From assembly GCF_030653815.1 (NCBI RefSeq), contig NZ_JAURYQ010000043.1, forward strand, positions 1 through 38,257: 38,257 nt of DNA, given 5' to 3'. Of this stretch, positions 16,161 to 25,896 are shown in pieces (the stretch's first letter is position 1; each line of letters begins with the position of its first letter). The notes under the pieces are model-generated. The model made no database searches and was not told where the DNA came from. It was given only the letters and a program-made list of their open reading frames with translations. The translations under genes and the position numbers were made by a program. The stretch comes from Rhodoferax sp. (GTDB taxonomy: Bacteria; Pseudomonadota; Gammaproteobacteria; Burkholderiales; Burkholderiaceae_C).

Positions 16161-17594
16161 ATGCAACTCAACTTCATTGGCAACGCCTCCCAGGTCTCTT
16201 CCTCCGGTCTGACCATTCCCATGCTGGACCCGTCGGACGGCGCGGTGTTTGACCAGATCCAGCGCAGTAACGCGAAAGACATCGATGACGCCGTGCGCGC
16301 CGCGCGCCAGTGTTTTGACACCGTCTGGAGCAAGACCCCGGCGGCGGAACGTGGTCGCCTGCTGATGCGCCTGTCAGCGCGTGTGGCCCAGGGTGTGGAC
16401 GAGCTGTGCGCGCTGGAGCAGCGTGACTGCGGCAAGCCCACGCGCCAGGCGCGCGCCGATGCGGTGGCGCTGGCGCGTTATTTCGAGTTTTATGCCGGCG
16501 CCTGTGACAAGCTGCATGGTGACACCATTCCCTACCTGGACGGCTACAGCGTGCTGACCTGGCGCGAACCGCACGGTGTCACCGGGCACGTCATCCCCTG
16601 GAATTACCCGATGCAGATTTTTGGCCGCAGCATTGGCGGCGCGTTGGCAGCGGGCAACGCCTGTGTCGTCAAGCCGGCCGAGGATGCCTGTCTGTCGCTG
16701 ATCCGGGTGGCGCAAATGGCCGCCGAGGTGGGTTTTCCGGCTGGGGCGATCAACATCGTCACGGGCTACGGCCACGAGGTGGGTGATGCCCTGGCGCGCC
16801 ATCCTGGCATCGACCACATCAGCTTTACCGGCAGCCCCTCGGTGGGCACGCTGATCCAGCAAGTGGCGGCGCAGCGGCATTGCCCGGTGACGCTGGAGCT
16901 GGGCGGCAAGAGCCCGCAAATCGTGTTTGCCGACGCCGACCTGGACGCGGCCTTGCCGGCCATCGTCAACGCGATCGTGCAAAACGCCGGACAAACCTGT
17001 TCGGCCGGCTCACGTTTGTTGGTGGACCAGGCCATTTACGAGCCACTGCTGGAGCGCCTGGGCGCGATGTTTGAAAAGTTGCGTGCCGGACCGGCCAGCA
17101 TGGACCTGGACCTGGGGCCGCTGATACGCCAGAGCCAGCAACAACGCGTCTGGGACTTTTTGAGCGACGCCCAGGCCGACAACATCAGCATGGTGGCGCA
17201 GGGCAGTGTGGTCGATGTTGCACCCGAGACCGGGTTTTACCAGGCACCGACCTTGCTGCGTGACGTGCCGGTAGAGCATCGGCTGGCGCAGCAGGAAATT
17301 TTTGGCCCGGTGCTGTGCGCCATGGCTTTCCGCGACGAAGACCATGCCGTGGCGCTGGCCAACGCCACCCAATTCGGACTGGTGGCAGGCGTCTGGACGG
17401 CAGACGGTGCGCGCCAGTTCCGCATGGCCCGGCGCCTGCGCAGCGGCCAGGTTTTCATCAACAACTACGGCGCCGGCGGCGGTGTTGAGTTGCCGTTCGG
17501 CGGTGTCAAGTCCTCCGGCTATGGTCGTGAAAAAGGGTTTGAAGCGCTGCAGGGCTTTACCACCCTGAAAACGGTCGCCATCAAACACGGCTGA
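16161..17594 (+). CDS. NAD(P)-dependent aldehyde dehydrogenase
   Basis: A 477-residue ALDH with all catalytic residues: Asn148 in IPWNYP, Glu246 in LELGGKSPQ and nucleophile Cys280 in AGQTCSAGSR. The general sequence resembles betaine-aldehyde/gamma-aminobutyraldehyde-type ALDHs, a broad group, so the substrate cannot be assigned. It is 38 bases after the hydroxyacid dehydrogenase gene and 53 before an SDR gene, suggesting stepwise oxidation of an alcohol or hydroxyacid through an aldehyde. It is not a recent duplicate of the ALDH at 5268. Confidence 0.9.
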   Translation: MQLNFIGNASQVSSSGLTIPMLDPSDGAVFDQIQRSNAKDIDDAVRAARQCFDTVWSKTPAAERGRLLMRLSARVAQGVDELCALEQRDCGKPTRQARADAVALARYFEFYAGACDKLHGDTIPYLDGYSVLTWREPHGVTGHVIPWNYPMQIFGRSIGGALAAGNACVVKPAEDACLSLIRVAQMAAEVGFPAGAINIVTGYGHEVGDALARHPGIDHISFTGSPSVGTLIQQVAAQRHCPVTLELGGKSPQIVFADADLDAALPAIVNAIVQNAGQTCSAGSRLLVDQAIYEPLLERLGAMFEKLRAGPASMDLDLGPLIRQSQQQRVWDFLSDAQADNISMVAQGSVVDVAPETGFYQAPTLLRDVPVEHRLAQQEIFGPVLCAMAFRDEDHAVALANATQFGLVAGVWTADGARQFRMARRLRSGQVFINNYGAGGGVELPFGGVKSSGYGREKGFEALQGFTTLKTVAIKHG

Positions 17595-17647
17595 CCCTTG
17601 AGTACAAAAAAAGCGTTGTTTCCAAACTGATTCAAGGAGCATTTCAC

Positions 17648-18409
17648 ATGCGCGTTCAAGACAAATCCATCATCGTCACTGGCGCCGGTCAAGGCATCGG
17701 CAAGGGCATTGCGCTGCGGCTGGCCGCCGAAGGAGCGAAAGTGATCGTCAATGACATCGACGCAGGCCTGGGCGAAAGCGTGGTGAAAGAGATCGTCGAT
17801 GCCGGCGGCACGGCCTCGTTTGTGGCGGCCGATGTGACGAACTCGGCGCAGGTGAAGGCCTTGGTGGACGCTGCCGTGCAGCGCTATGGCCACCTCGACG
17901 TGATGGTGAACAATGCTGGCTGGACGCACCGCAACCGGCCCGCCCTGGAAGTCTCCGAGGACGAGTTTGACAAATGTTACGCGGTCAACGTCAAGAGCAT
18001 TTACCTGGCCACGGTGCATGCCACGCCGGTGTTTCGCGCCCAGGGCGGCGGCAGTTTCATCAATATCGCGTCGACGGCGGGGGTGCGCCCGCGCCCCGGT
18101 CTCACCTGGTACAACGGCTCCAAAGGCGCGGTGATCGTCACGTCCAAGTCGCTGGCGGCCGAGCTTGGCCCCGACAACATCCGCGTCAACTGCGTCAACC
18201 CGGTATTCAACCCCGAGACCGGGCTGTCAGCCGAATTCGCCGGTGGCCCGTTGACCGATGACCGCCTGGCCAAATTCCGCGCCACGATTCCACTGGGCCG
18301 GTTTTCCACCGCGCTCGATGTCGCCAATGCCGCGCTCTACCTGGCCAGCGACGAAGCGGCCTTCATCAGCGGTGTCTGTATTGAAGTGGACGGCGGGCGC
18401 TGCGTCTGA
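17648..18409 (+). CDS. Short-chain dehydrogenase/reductase (classical SDR)
   Basis: A 253-residue classical SDR. The cofactor motif TGAGQGIGKG is at 11-20, NNAG at 88-91, and the catalytic triad is Ser142, Tyr155 and Lys159 (TWYNGSKG). Asp36 after the second strand (VNDID) favours NAD over NADP. The C-terminal GVCIEVDGGRCV is typical of glucose/3-oxoacyl-type SDRs. AAGGAG at 17634-17639 supports the ATG. It ends the oxidoreductase trio and is followed by a hairpin that may terminate the transcript. Confidence 0.9.
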   Translation: MRVQDKSIIVTGAGQGIGKGIALRLAAEGAKVIVNDIDAGLGESVVKEIVDAGGTASFVAADVTNSAQVKALVDAAVQRYGHLDVMVNNAGWTHRNRPALEVSEDEFDKCYAVNVKSIYLATVHATPVFRAQGGGSFINIASTAGVRPRPGLTWYNGSKGAVIVTSKSLAAELGPDNIRVNCVNPVFNPETGLSAEFAGGPLTDDRLAKFRATIPLGRFSTALDVANAALYLASDEAAFISGVCIEVDGGRCV

Positions 18410-18439
18410 TGGCGCCTTTGGTGACGGAGCCAATAGGGG

Positions 18440-18468
18440 AAATCACCGAGCTGCCAATACGGTGATTT
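18440..18468 (+). terminator. Perfect 9-bp hairpin after the SDR gene, possible terminator
   Basis: AAATCACCG pairs perfectly with CGGTGATTT around an 11-base loop, followed by TGATAT with only a short T-run. It lies 30 bases after the SDR stop in the 190-base gap before the ABC importer. It is a weak intrinsic terminator or an mRNA-end stabiliser. In 18469-18599 I see only the GGAG (18591-18594) before the next start and no clear promoter. Confidence 0.5.
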
Positions 18469-18599
18469 TGATATAAGTAAGGTTGGACTGATTTTTGCGT
18501 TGAGTCGTTCATCTGGCCTCGTGTGTCTCTGATGCATGAGGTGTTGTTGGAAAAACCGGTTGACCCAATCCAGGGCCGACCTCACTAAAAGGAGATCGT

Positions 18600-20116
18600 A
18601 TGAGCTTGAGTATTCGCCGCCTCGCAGGTGGCCTTCTCTCCGGACTGGTCATGGCGATGGCTGTCAACACGGCCCACGCGCAGGCTGCCCGGCCTACCGG
18701 CCTGGTCGTCGCCGAAGACGTGGTACCCCAGACCTTCGATCCGACCCAGTCCTCGCAGATCCGCACCTGGTATGCATGGCAACTGGTCTACGAAGGCCTG
18801 GTGCGGGCAGACGCCGATGGCAGCATCGTGCCGGTACTGGCCACCAAGTGGACCGTCGACAAGGCCATGACCACCTACGAATTCACGCTGCGCGAGGGTG
18901 TCAAGTTTGCCGATGGCTCGGTCATGGGCGCCGATGACGTGGTGGCCTCCTTTCAGCGGCTGACCGAGCGCGGTCTGCCTTATGCCAAGGACCGCTTCAA
19001 GCATCTGGAGGCCGTCACCAAGGTGAATGACCGCACGGTGCGTTTCAAGCTCAAGCAGCCCGATGCGGGTTTCATGCTCAACCTGGGCAGCCCGTTTGTC
19101 GTGGGGTCGGCGATCCTCAGCGCCAAGTGGCTGCAGTCCAATGACGCCAAGCTGGCCATGATGGGCACCGGCCCGTTCCAGATGGTGTCGTACACGCCCA
19201 ATACCCAGCTGGTGCTCAAGCGCAACGACAACTACTGGAACAAGGACGGCGCCGCCAAGGTCACCGACCTGACCATTCGTTACATGCCGGAGCAATCGGC
19301 CCAGATCGCGGCCCTGCGCTCGGGTCAGATCGACCTGATGTTCCCGAGTGCTGAAAGCCGGCTGCAATTGGGCAGCGCGCCTGGCATCACGACCGTGGCC
19401 GTGAGCTCGACCAACACCGTGCGACTCAACATCAATACCAACCGGGCGCCGTTCAGCAATGTGGATTTCCGCCGCGCGATGTCGCTGGCCCTGAACCGGG
19501 CCGAGATCGTGCAGGGCGCTTTCCTCGGTGAAGGCGTGCCCAGCGCGCAGGTGCCTCCTTCCTACAGCTGGGCGCCCAAGCTGTCCGAGCTGAAGTACCA
19601 GAAGCACGATGTGGCCCAGGCCAAGGCGCTGCTGACCAAGGCCGGCTACCCCAATGGCGTGGACATCACGCTCAACCACCTCGCGGGTTATGCCACCTAC
19701 CTCGACCGTTTTGCCGAGGTGCTGAAGTCCCAGATGGCCCAGGTCGGCATCCGTGTGACCATCCAGGCCAACCAGAACGCGGTCTGGCTCGACAAGCAGA
19801 ACCGGGCCGATTACGAGATCATGACCAACGAGTACGCCTACCAGGCCGACCCGATGTTCTACCTGATGCCGCGTCCCGGCCGCCAGGGCCCCACACCGCC
19901 CGAAATGGCCGACCTGATTGCCAAGACGCAAACCGGCTCCGCCGAGGATTACGCGGCCTCGCTGCGCAAGATCGCCGTGATGCAGGACGACCTGGTCTAC
20001 CCTGACATCTCCGTGGCGGCGCGCAACGCCTGGGTGGCCCACAGTGCCAAGGTGGCGGCCGCCAAGCCGGACGCGACGCTGTCGCGTACCTTCCTCGCCA
20101 GTGTGGCCCTGAAATA

Positions 20117-20117
<1 letters not shown>
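18600..20117 (+). CDS. ABC transporter solute-binding protein, family 5 (dipeptide/oligopeptide/nickel type)
   Basis: Periplasmic receptor of 505 residues. The signal peptide is residues 1-27 (RR followed by a hydrophobic core, cleavage at AHA-QA). The SBP family 5 signature region ADGSIVPVLATKWTVD and the segment EFTLREGVKFADGSVMGADDV are intact. GGAG at 18591-18594 supports the ATG. It is followed without gap by two ATPases and two permeases, so the importer is complete. Family members carry peptides, nickel or sugar-containing compounds. The nearby D-aminoacylases suggest a D-amino-acid-containing or N-acylated ligand, but this is inference. Confidence 0.92.
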
Positions 20118-21098
<981 letters not shown>

Positions 21099-21109
<11 letters not shown>

Positions 21110-22100
21110 CGCCAAACCTTCCCTGCTTGCGGTTGAACAAGCCGTGCGGCATTTCCATATTCGTGCTTCCGGCAGTGCCGGCGCCGGCCTGCTGCGTGCC
21201 GTGGATGGTGTTTCACTGTCGCTCAACCGGGGACAGACCCTGGGCATCGTGGGCGAGTCCGGCTGCGGCAAGTCGACGCTGGCGCGCCTGGTGGTGGGCC
21301 TGTTGCCACTCACCACAGGCCGTATCCTGGTGAATGGCGGCGACCTCTGGGAGCCTGGTGCCGCGGGCCAGGAACGGCGTCGCCAGTGCCAGATGGTGTT
21401 TCAGAATCCGGCCGGATCCATGAACCCGCGACGCACGGTCGGCGCCAGTGTGGCCGAACCCCTGCAGGCGCGCGGCGTGCGCAAGACCGACGACGCGGTG
21501 GCGCAGATGCTCGAGCGCGTGGGTTTGCCGGCGCAGTTTGCCTCGCGCATGCCGCACCAGCTCTCGGGCGGTCAGCAGCAGCGCGCGTCGATTGCGCGCT
21601 CACTCATTGCCCAGCCGGCCCTGGTGGTTCATGACGAGGCCATCGCCTCGCTTGACATTTCGCTGCAAGCCCAGATTCTGAATCTGCTGGTTGAATTGCA
21701 GGAGGACATGGGCACGGCCTATCTGTTCATCAGCCATGACCTGGCCGCCGTGCAGGCGATCAGCCACCGGGTGATCGTGATGTACCTGGGTGAAATCGTG
21801 GAGTCCGCCAACACCCGGGACTTCGCCGAGCGGCCACAGCACCCGTATTCCATCGCACTGCGCGCGGCCACACTCACGCCCGACCCCGTGCTGGAGCGCC
21901 AGCGTGGCGAAATTGCGCTGCGCGGCGATGTGCCGAGTCCGATGAATCCGCCCTCGGGCTGTCGCTTTCGCACCCGTTGCCCGATGGCGCAGCCAATCTG
22001 TGCCGAGCACAAACCGCTGCTGCGCGAAGTCGGCCCGGAGCATCACGTCGCCTGTCATTTTGTTGGCCCGACCTCGACCCAGGGAGCCCTGCCATGCTGA
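21099..22100 (+). CDS. Peptide-type ABC transporter ATPase (DppF-like)
   Basis: Second ATPase subunit, 333 residues from GTG 21099, chosen because GGAGAG is at 21088-21093; it overlaps the previous gene by 11 bases. Walker A GESGCGKST is at 52-60. The signature LSGGQQQR and the Walker B region VVHDEAIASLD follow; the usual DEPVSALD/DEATSALD is DEAIASLD here. The C-terminal CRFRTRCPMAQPIC extension is present. Confidence 0.93.
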
Positions 22101-23041
22101 AAGCTGTCCTGTCCAGACTGGCCTCCCTGGTGGCGGTGATGTTCGCGGTCTCGGTGCTGGTGTTTGCCATGGGGTCGTTGATCCCCGGCGACATGACCAG
22201 CGTCATCGTGGGCCAGGAGGGGGCCACCGACGAGCAGTTCGCCAAGGTGCGCCGTGACCTCGGGCTCGATCAGCCGCTGCCGGTGCAGTACGTGCGCTGG
22301 CTGGGCCAGGCGGTGCAGGGGGATCTGGGCAAGTCGCCGATCACCGGGCGTCAGGTCAGTGATGACCTGGTCAGCCAGATCCCGGTGTCGCTGGAACTCG
22401 CCATCCTGTGCCTGCTGCTGTCGACGCTGATCGGCATGCCGGCGGGCATTGTGGCGGCGGTCCATGCCAACCGGCGGCTGGATGTGGGCATCCGCACGCT
22501 GCTGCTGATCATCTTTTCGGTGCCGACCTTCGTGATCGGCATTCTGGTCCTGCTGCTGGGCTCGCATTTGGCGCCGCAATTGTTTCAGGTGGCGTTCACG
22601 CCCTGGTCGCAGGATCCGATGCTGCACTTGCGCTCCATGGCCATGCCGTTGCTGACCATCACTTTCCCGATGGCGGCCATGACCATGCAGATGACGCGCA
22701 GCGCCATGATCGAGGTGCTGTCCGAGCCCTTCATCGTGACGGCGCGCGCCGTGGGTGTTCGCAACGAGCGCATTCAGTACCTGCATGCGCTACGCAACGC
22801 CTTGCCCCCCATCGTCACCTTCATCGGTTTTCAGTTCGGTGTGATGCTCGGCGGCCTGATTGTGGTGGAGCAGATTTTCAGCCTGCCCGGCCTGGGCCGG
22901 GGCATGCTGGAGGCGATCCTGACGCGCGACTACCCGATGGTCACCGCCACCACGCTGGTCTTTGCCGGTGCCTTCGTTTTCATCAACGCGGTCATTGACC
23001 TGCTGTATCCCGTTTTAGACCCGAGGCAACGCCCCCGATGA
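22094..23041 (+). CDS. Peptide-type ABC transporter permease (DppB-like)
   Basis: Inner-membrane permease of 315 residues with six predicted helices. It starts at ATG 22094 (AGGGAG at 22081-22086) and overlaps the dppF-like gene by 7 bases. The EAA-type loop is in the segment PFIVTARAVGVRNERIQYLH, which contacts the ATPases. The typical DppB segment GGLIVVEQIFSLPGLG is present near the C-terminus. Confidence 0.93.
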   Translation: MLKAVLSRLASLVAVMFAVSVLVFAMGSLIPGDMTSVIVGQEGATDEQFAKVRRDLGLDQPLPVQYVRWLGQAVQGDLGKSPITGRQVSDDLVSQIPVSLELAILCLLLSTLIGMPAGIVAAVHANRRLDVGIRTLLLIIFSVPTFVIGILVLLLGSHLAPQLFQVAFTPWSQDPMLHLRSMAMPLLTITFPMAAMTMQMTRSAMIEVLSEPFIVTARAVGVRNERIQYLHALRNALPPIVTFIGFQFGVMLGGLIVVEQIFSLPGLGRGMLEAILTRDYPMVTATTLVFAGAFVFINAVIDLLYPVLDPRQRPR

Positions 23042-23958
23042 CAGCCCCTCCACTCGCCCCCTTGGCAGCTGACCTGATTGACGACATCCCCGTGCAGCGG
23101 GGCAGCAGCGTGCTGCGCGCGTTGCTGAGACACAAGGGCGGCCGGTTCGGTCTTGTGATCGTTGCGCTGTTTGTGTTCCTGGCGCTGTTCGGGCGCTTTG
23201 TCGCGCCGTATGACGCCAATGTCAGCGACTTTGCCGCCACGCTGTCCGGCCCCTCGGCGCGCCACCTGTTCGGCACCGATGAACTCGGTCGCGACACGCT
23301 CAGCCGCATCATCTCGGGCTCGGGCATCGCGGTTGCCGTGGCGCTGTTTTCTGTGGCCATCTCCATGGTTGTGGGCGTGGTGATCGGCATTGTGGCCGGC
23401 TACTTTGGCGGCTGGGTCGACACCTTGCTCAACCGCAGCCAGGACGTGCTGTTTGCCTTTCCCACGCTGCTGCTGGCGATCATCATCGTGGCGGTGCTGG
23501 GGCCGGGGCTGACCAACGCGATCGTGGCCATCGCCATCGTCTACACGCCGCGCTTCACCCGTATTGCGCGCGCCAGCGCCTTGAGCATCAACAGCGCGGA
23601 GTACCTGGATGCCGCCCGGCTGGCGGGCGTCAGCACGCCGGTGATCCTGCTGCGCCATTTTGTGCCCAACGTGCTGCCGCCGGTCATTGTGCTGGCGGCC
23701 CTGAGCATGTCCACCGCCCAGTTGGCCTATGCCTCGCTGAGTTTTTTGGGGCTCGGTGTGAGCCCGCCGCAGGCCGACTGGGGCAGCATGTTGTCCAAGG
23801 CGCGCGATTTCATCACGGTGGCGCCCTGGCTGGTCTTTTTTCCCACCGCCGCGCTGGTGTTGCTGATGCTCGCCTTCAACGTGCTGGGTGATGCCATCCG
23901 CGATGTGATGGACCCGCGCCACGCCGGCGCCGTCGCCCGTCCCGACACCGCGCTTTAG
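23038..23958 (+). CDS. Peptide-type ABC transporter permease (DppC-like)
   Basis: Partner permease of 306 residues. The N-terminal DppC segment includes HLFGTDELGRDTLSRII. The EAA loop is EYLDAARLAGVSTPVILLRH, and the C-terminal FNVLGDAIRDVMDPR is the family end signature. The ATG overlaps the dppB-like stop by 4 bases. Gene order SBP-D-F-B-C differs from the common A-B-C-D-F order but is seen in other peptide-family importers. Confidence 0.93.
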   Translation: MTAPPLAPLAADLIDDIPVQRGSSVLRALLRHKGGRFGLVIVALFVFLALFGRFVAPYDANVSDFAATLSGPSARHLFGTDELGRDTLSRIISGSGIAVAVALFSVAISMVVGVVIGIVAGYFGGWVDTLLNRSQDVLFAFPTLLLAIIIVAVLGPGLTNAIVAIAIVYTPRFTRIARASALSINSAEYLDAARLAGVSTPVILLRHFVPNVLPPVIVLAALSMSTAQLAYASLSFLGLGVSPPQADWGSMLSKARDFITVAPWLVFFPTAALVLLMLAFNVLGDAIRDVMDPRHAGAVARPDTAL

Positions 23959-23975
23959 CACCAACAAGTGACTCC

Positions 23976-24920
23976 ATGACTGAACTCTCCGTTGTCCTTC
24001 ACCACAAGCTGCCGCCCGGCGTTGCCGACTTCGTGCGCAGCATCCCGGGCCTCACGCTCCACGCCCCGGCCGACGATGAGGGTGTTGCCAGCGCCCTGCA
24101 GCAAGGTGCCGAGGTGCTGGTCACCTACACCTGGCGACCTGACTTTCTGGCACCGGGTCTGAAATGGATCGCCGGCTGTGGCGCCGGCATCGAGCAGTAC
24201 CCGCTGGCATCTTTACAGGCGCAGGGGGTGACGCTGACCACCGCGGCAGGCGTGCATGCCGAATGCGTGGCCGAGCATGCCTTTGCCCTGATGCTTGCGC
24301 TGACACGCCGCATCGGCGAGTCGGTGCGCAACATGACCCGTGCCCACTGGGTCGCGCTGCCCGGCGAAGAGCTGGGGGGCAAGAAGCTGGCCATTGTGGG
24401 GTTGGGCAGCATCGGGGAGGGCGTGGCCCGTCGCGCCCAGGCCTGGGGCCTGGACATGGTGGGCATCAAGCGCAACCCGGCGAACTACACCGGCTGCCTC
24501 ACCGACGTGCGCCCGCCCGAGGCCTTGCCCGAGGTCTGCGCCTGGGCTGACATTGTGATGCTGTGCCTGCCGGCGCTGCCGGGCGGACGTGTGCTGATCG
24601 GCAAAGCCGAGCTGGAGCGCCTGGGTGCGGGCTGGCTGGTCAACGTCGGACGCGGCAGCCTGGTTGACGAAACCGCGCTGGTGGACGCACTACAACAGGG
24701 GCGGCTGCGCGGCGCCGGGCTGGACGTGACGCAAGTCGAGCCCTTGCCGGCCAGCTCGCCGCTGTGGGCTGATCCGTGTGTGGTCCTGAGCGCCCACAAT
24801 GCCGGCGACAGTCCCGGCTTCGGGCCGCGCTGGGGGACGATCTTTGCGCACAACCTGGACGTTTTTCGCCATGGCGGTGTCTGGCGCAATGCGGTGGCCG
24901 CCAACGGAGCCCTGACATGA
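23976..24920 (+). CDS. D-2-hydroxyacid dehydrogenase family protein (first of a tandem pair)
   Basis: A 314-residue NAD(P)-dependent 2-hydroxyacid dehydrogenase. The cofactor motif GLGSIG is at 142-147. Catalytic residues are Arg226 (NVGRGSLV), Glu255 (DVTQVEPLP) and His274. The histidine lies in LSAHNAG, where most relatives have TPHxAG. It starts 17 bases after the ABC permease gene and overlaps the next gene by 4 bases, so the importer and these enzymes form one operon. The C-terminus (GFGPRWGTIFAHNLDVF) resembles the GhrA/GyaR-like group. The substrate is unknown. Confidence 0.87.
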   Translation: MTELSVVLHHKLPPGVADFVRSIPGLTLHAPADDEGVASALQQGAEVLVTYTWRPDFLAPGLKWIAGCGAGIEQYPLASLQAQGVTLTTAAGVHAECVAEHAFALMLALTRRIGESVRNMTRAHWVALPGEELGGKKLAIVGLGSIGEGVARRAQAWGLDMVGIKRNPANYTGCLTDVRPPEALPEVCAWADIVMLCLPALPGGRVLIGKAELERLGAGWLVNVGRGSLVDETALVDALQQGRLRGAGLDVTQVEPLPASSPLWADPCVVLSAHNAGDSPGFGPRWGTIFAHNLDVFRHGGVWRNAVAANGALT

Positions 24921-25885
24921 GCCGACAGCTGGTAATGTTGCCGCCCGTCGATGGGCTGACCGAAGCCTGGGCCGCTGCGGTGGCCAAGGCGGCACCCGGT
25001 CTGGACGTGGTCATTGCGCCCGACCGGGCGGCTGCACTGAAATACCTGCCGCAGGCGGTTGCCGCCTACGGCACGCTCGACCCCGAGCTGCTGGCCTGCG
25101 CCGACGCGCTGCAGTGGCTGCAGGCGCCGCAAGCCGCGCCGCCGACCGGCTATTTTTTCCCGGAGCTGGTGGCACACCCGGTGCAGGTGACCAACTTTCG
25201 CGGCATCTACAACGACCACGTCGCCATTCACGCGGTGGCCATGCTGTTGGCCATGGTGCGCAACCTGCACACCTACATGCGCCAGCAGCCCAGCGGCGAC
25301 TGGTCGCGCCATCTGGCCGACAGCGACATCCTGCACCTGCCCGAGAGCACCGTGCTGGTGGTCGGTGTGGGCGGCATCGGCGCCGAGATTGGCCGCCAGC
25401 TGCATGTTTTTGGGGCCAGGGTGCTGGGCGTGGACCCGCGCTGCACGGTCTGCCCCGAAGGCTTTGTCGGCATGCACCCGTCCGAGGCGCTGGACAGCCT
25501 GCTGCCCGATGTGGATGCCGTGGTGCTGACGCTGCCGCACACGCCTGAGAGCGAGGGCCTGATCGATGCGCGGCGGCTGGCGCTGATGCGCCCACATGCC
25601 TTGCTGGTCAACATCGGCCGCGGCGCCACCGTCAAGCTCGACGCGCTGCTGGCGGCCCTGCAGCACAAGCGCCTGGGTGGCGCGGCGCTGGATGTGTTCG
25701 AGATCGAGCCGCTGCCGCCGGCGCACCCGCTGTGGCGCGAGCCGCGCGCGCTGCTCACGCCCCATGTGGCCGTGGTCGGTCCCTACATTCCCCAACGCCG
25801 CCTTGAAGTCCTGTGCGACAACGCGCGCCGCTTCGAAGCCGGCCTGCCGCTGCGCAATGTGGTCGACAAGGCCCTCTGGTACTGA
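24917..25885 (+). CDS. D-2-hydroxyacid dehydrogenase family protein (second of a tandem pair)
   Basis: A 322-residue 2-hydroxyacid dehydrogenase with cofactor motif GVGGIG (150-155) and catalytic Arg235 (NIGRGATV), Glu264 (DVFEIEPLP) and His283 (LTPHVAV). The ATG overlaps the preceding stop; CGGAG lies at 24905-24909. The N-terminal domain is short and divergent from its neighbour, so the two are paralogs of different subgroups rather than a recent duplication. Two such enzymes in a row suggest sequential redox on a hydroxyacid/keto acid, possibly epimerisation through the keto form. Confidence 0.87.
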   Translation: MSRQLVMLPPVDGLTEAWAAAVAKAAPGLDVVIAPDRAAALKYLPQAVAAYGTLDPELLACADALQWLQAPQAAPPTGYFFPELVAHPVQVTNFRGIYNDHVAIHAVAMLLAMVRNLHTYMRQQPSGDWSRHLADSDILHLPESTVLVVGVGGIGAEIGRQLHVFGARVLGVDPRCTVCPEGFVGMHPSEALDSLLPDVDAVVLTLPHTPESEGLIDARRLALMRPHALLVNIGRGATVKLDALLAALQHKRLGGAALDVFEIEPLPPAHPLWREPRALLTPHVAVVGPYIPQRRLEVLCDNARRFEAGLPLRNVVDKALWY

Positions 25886-25896
25886 GGAGACACGCC

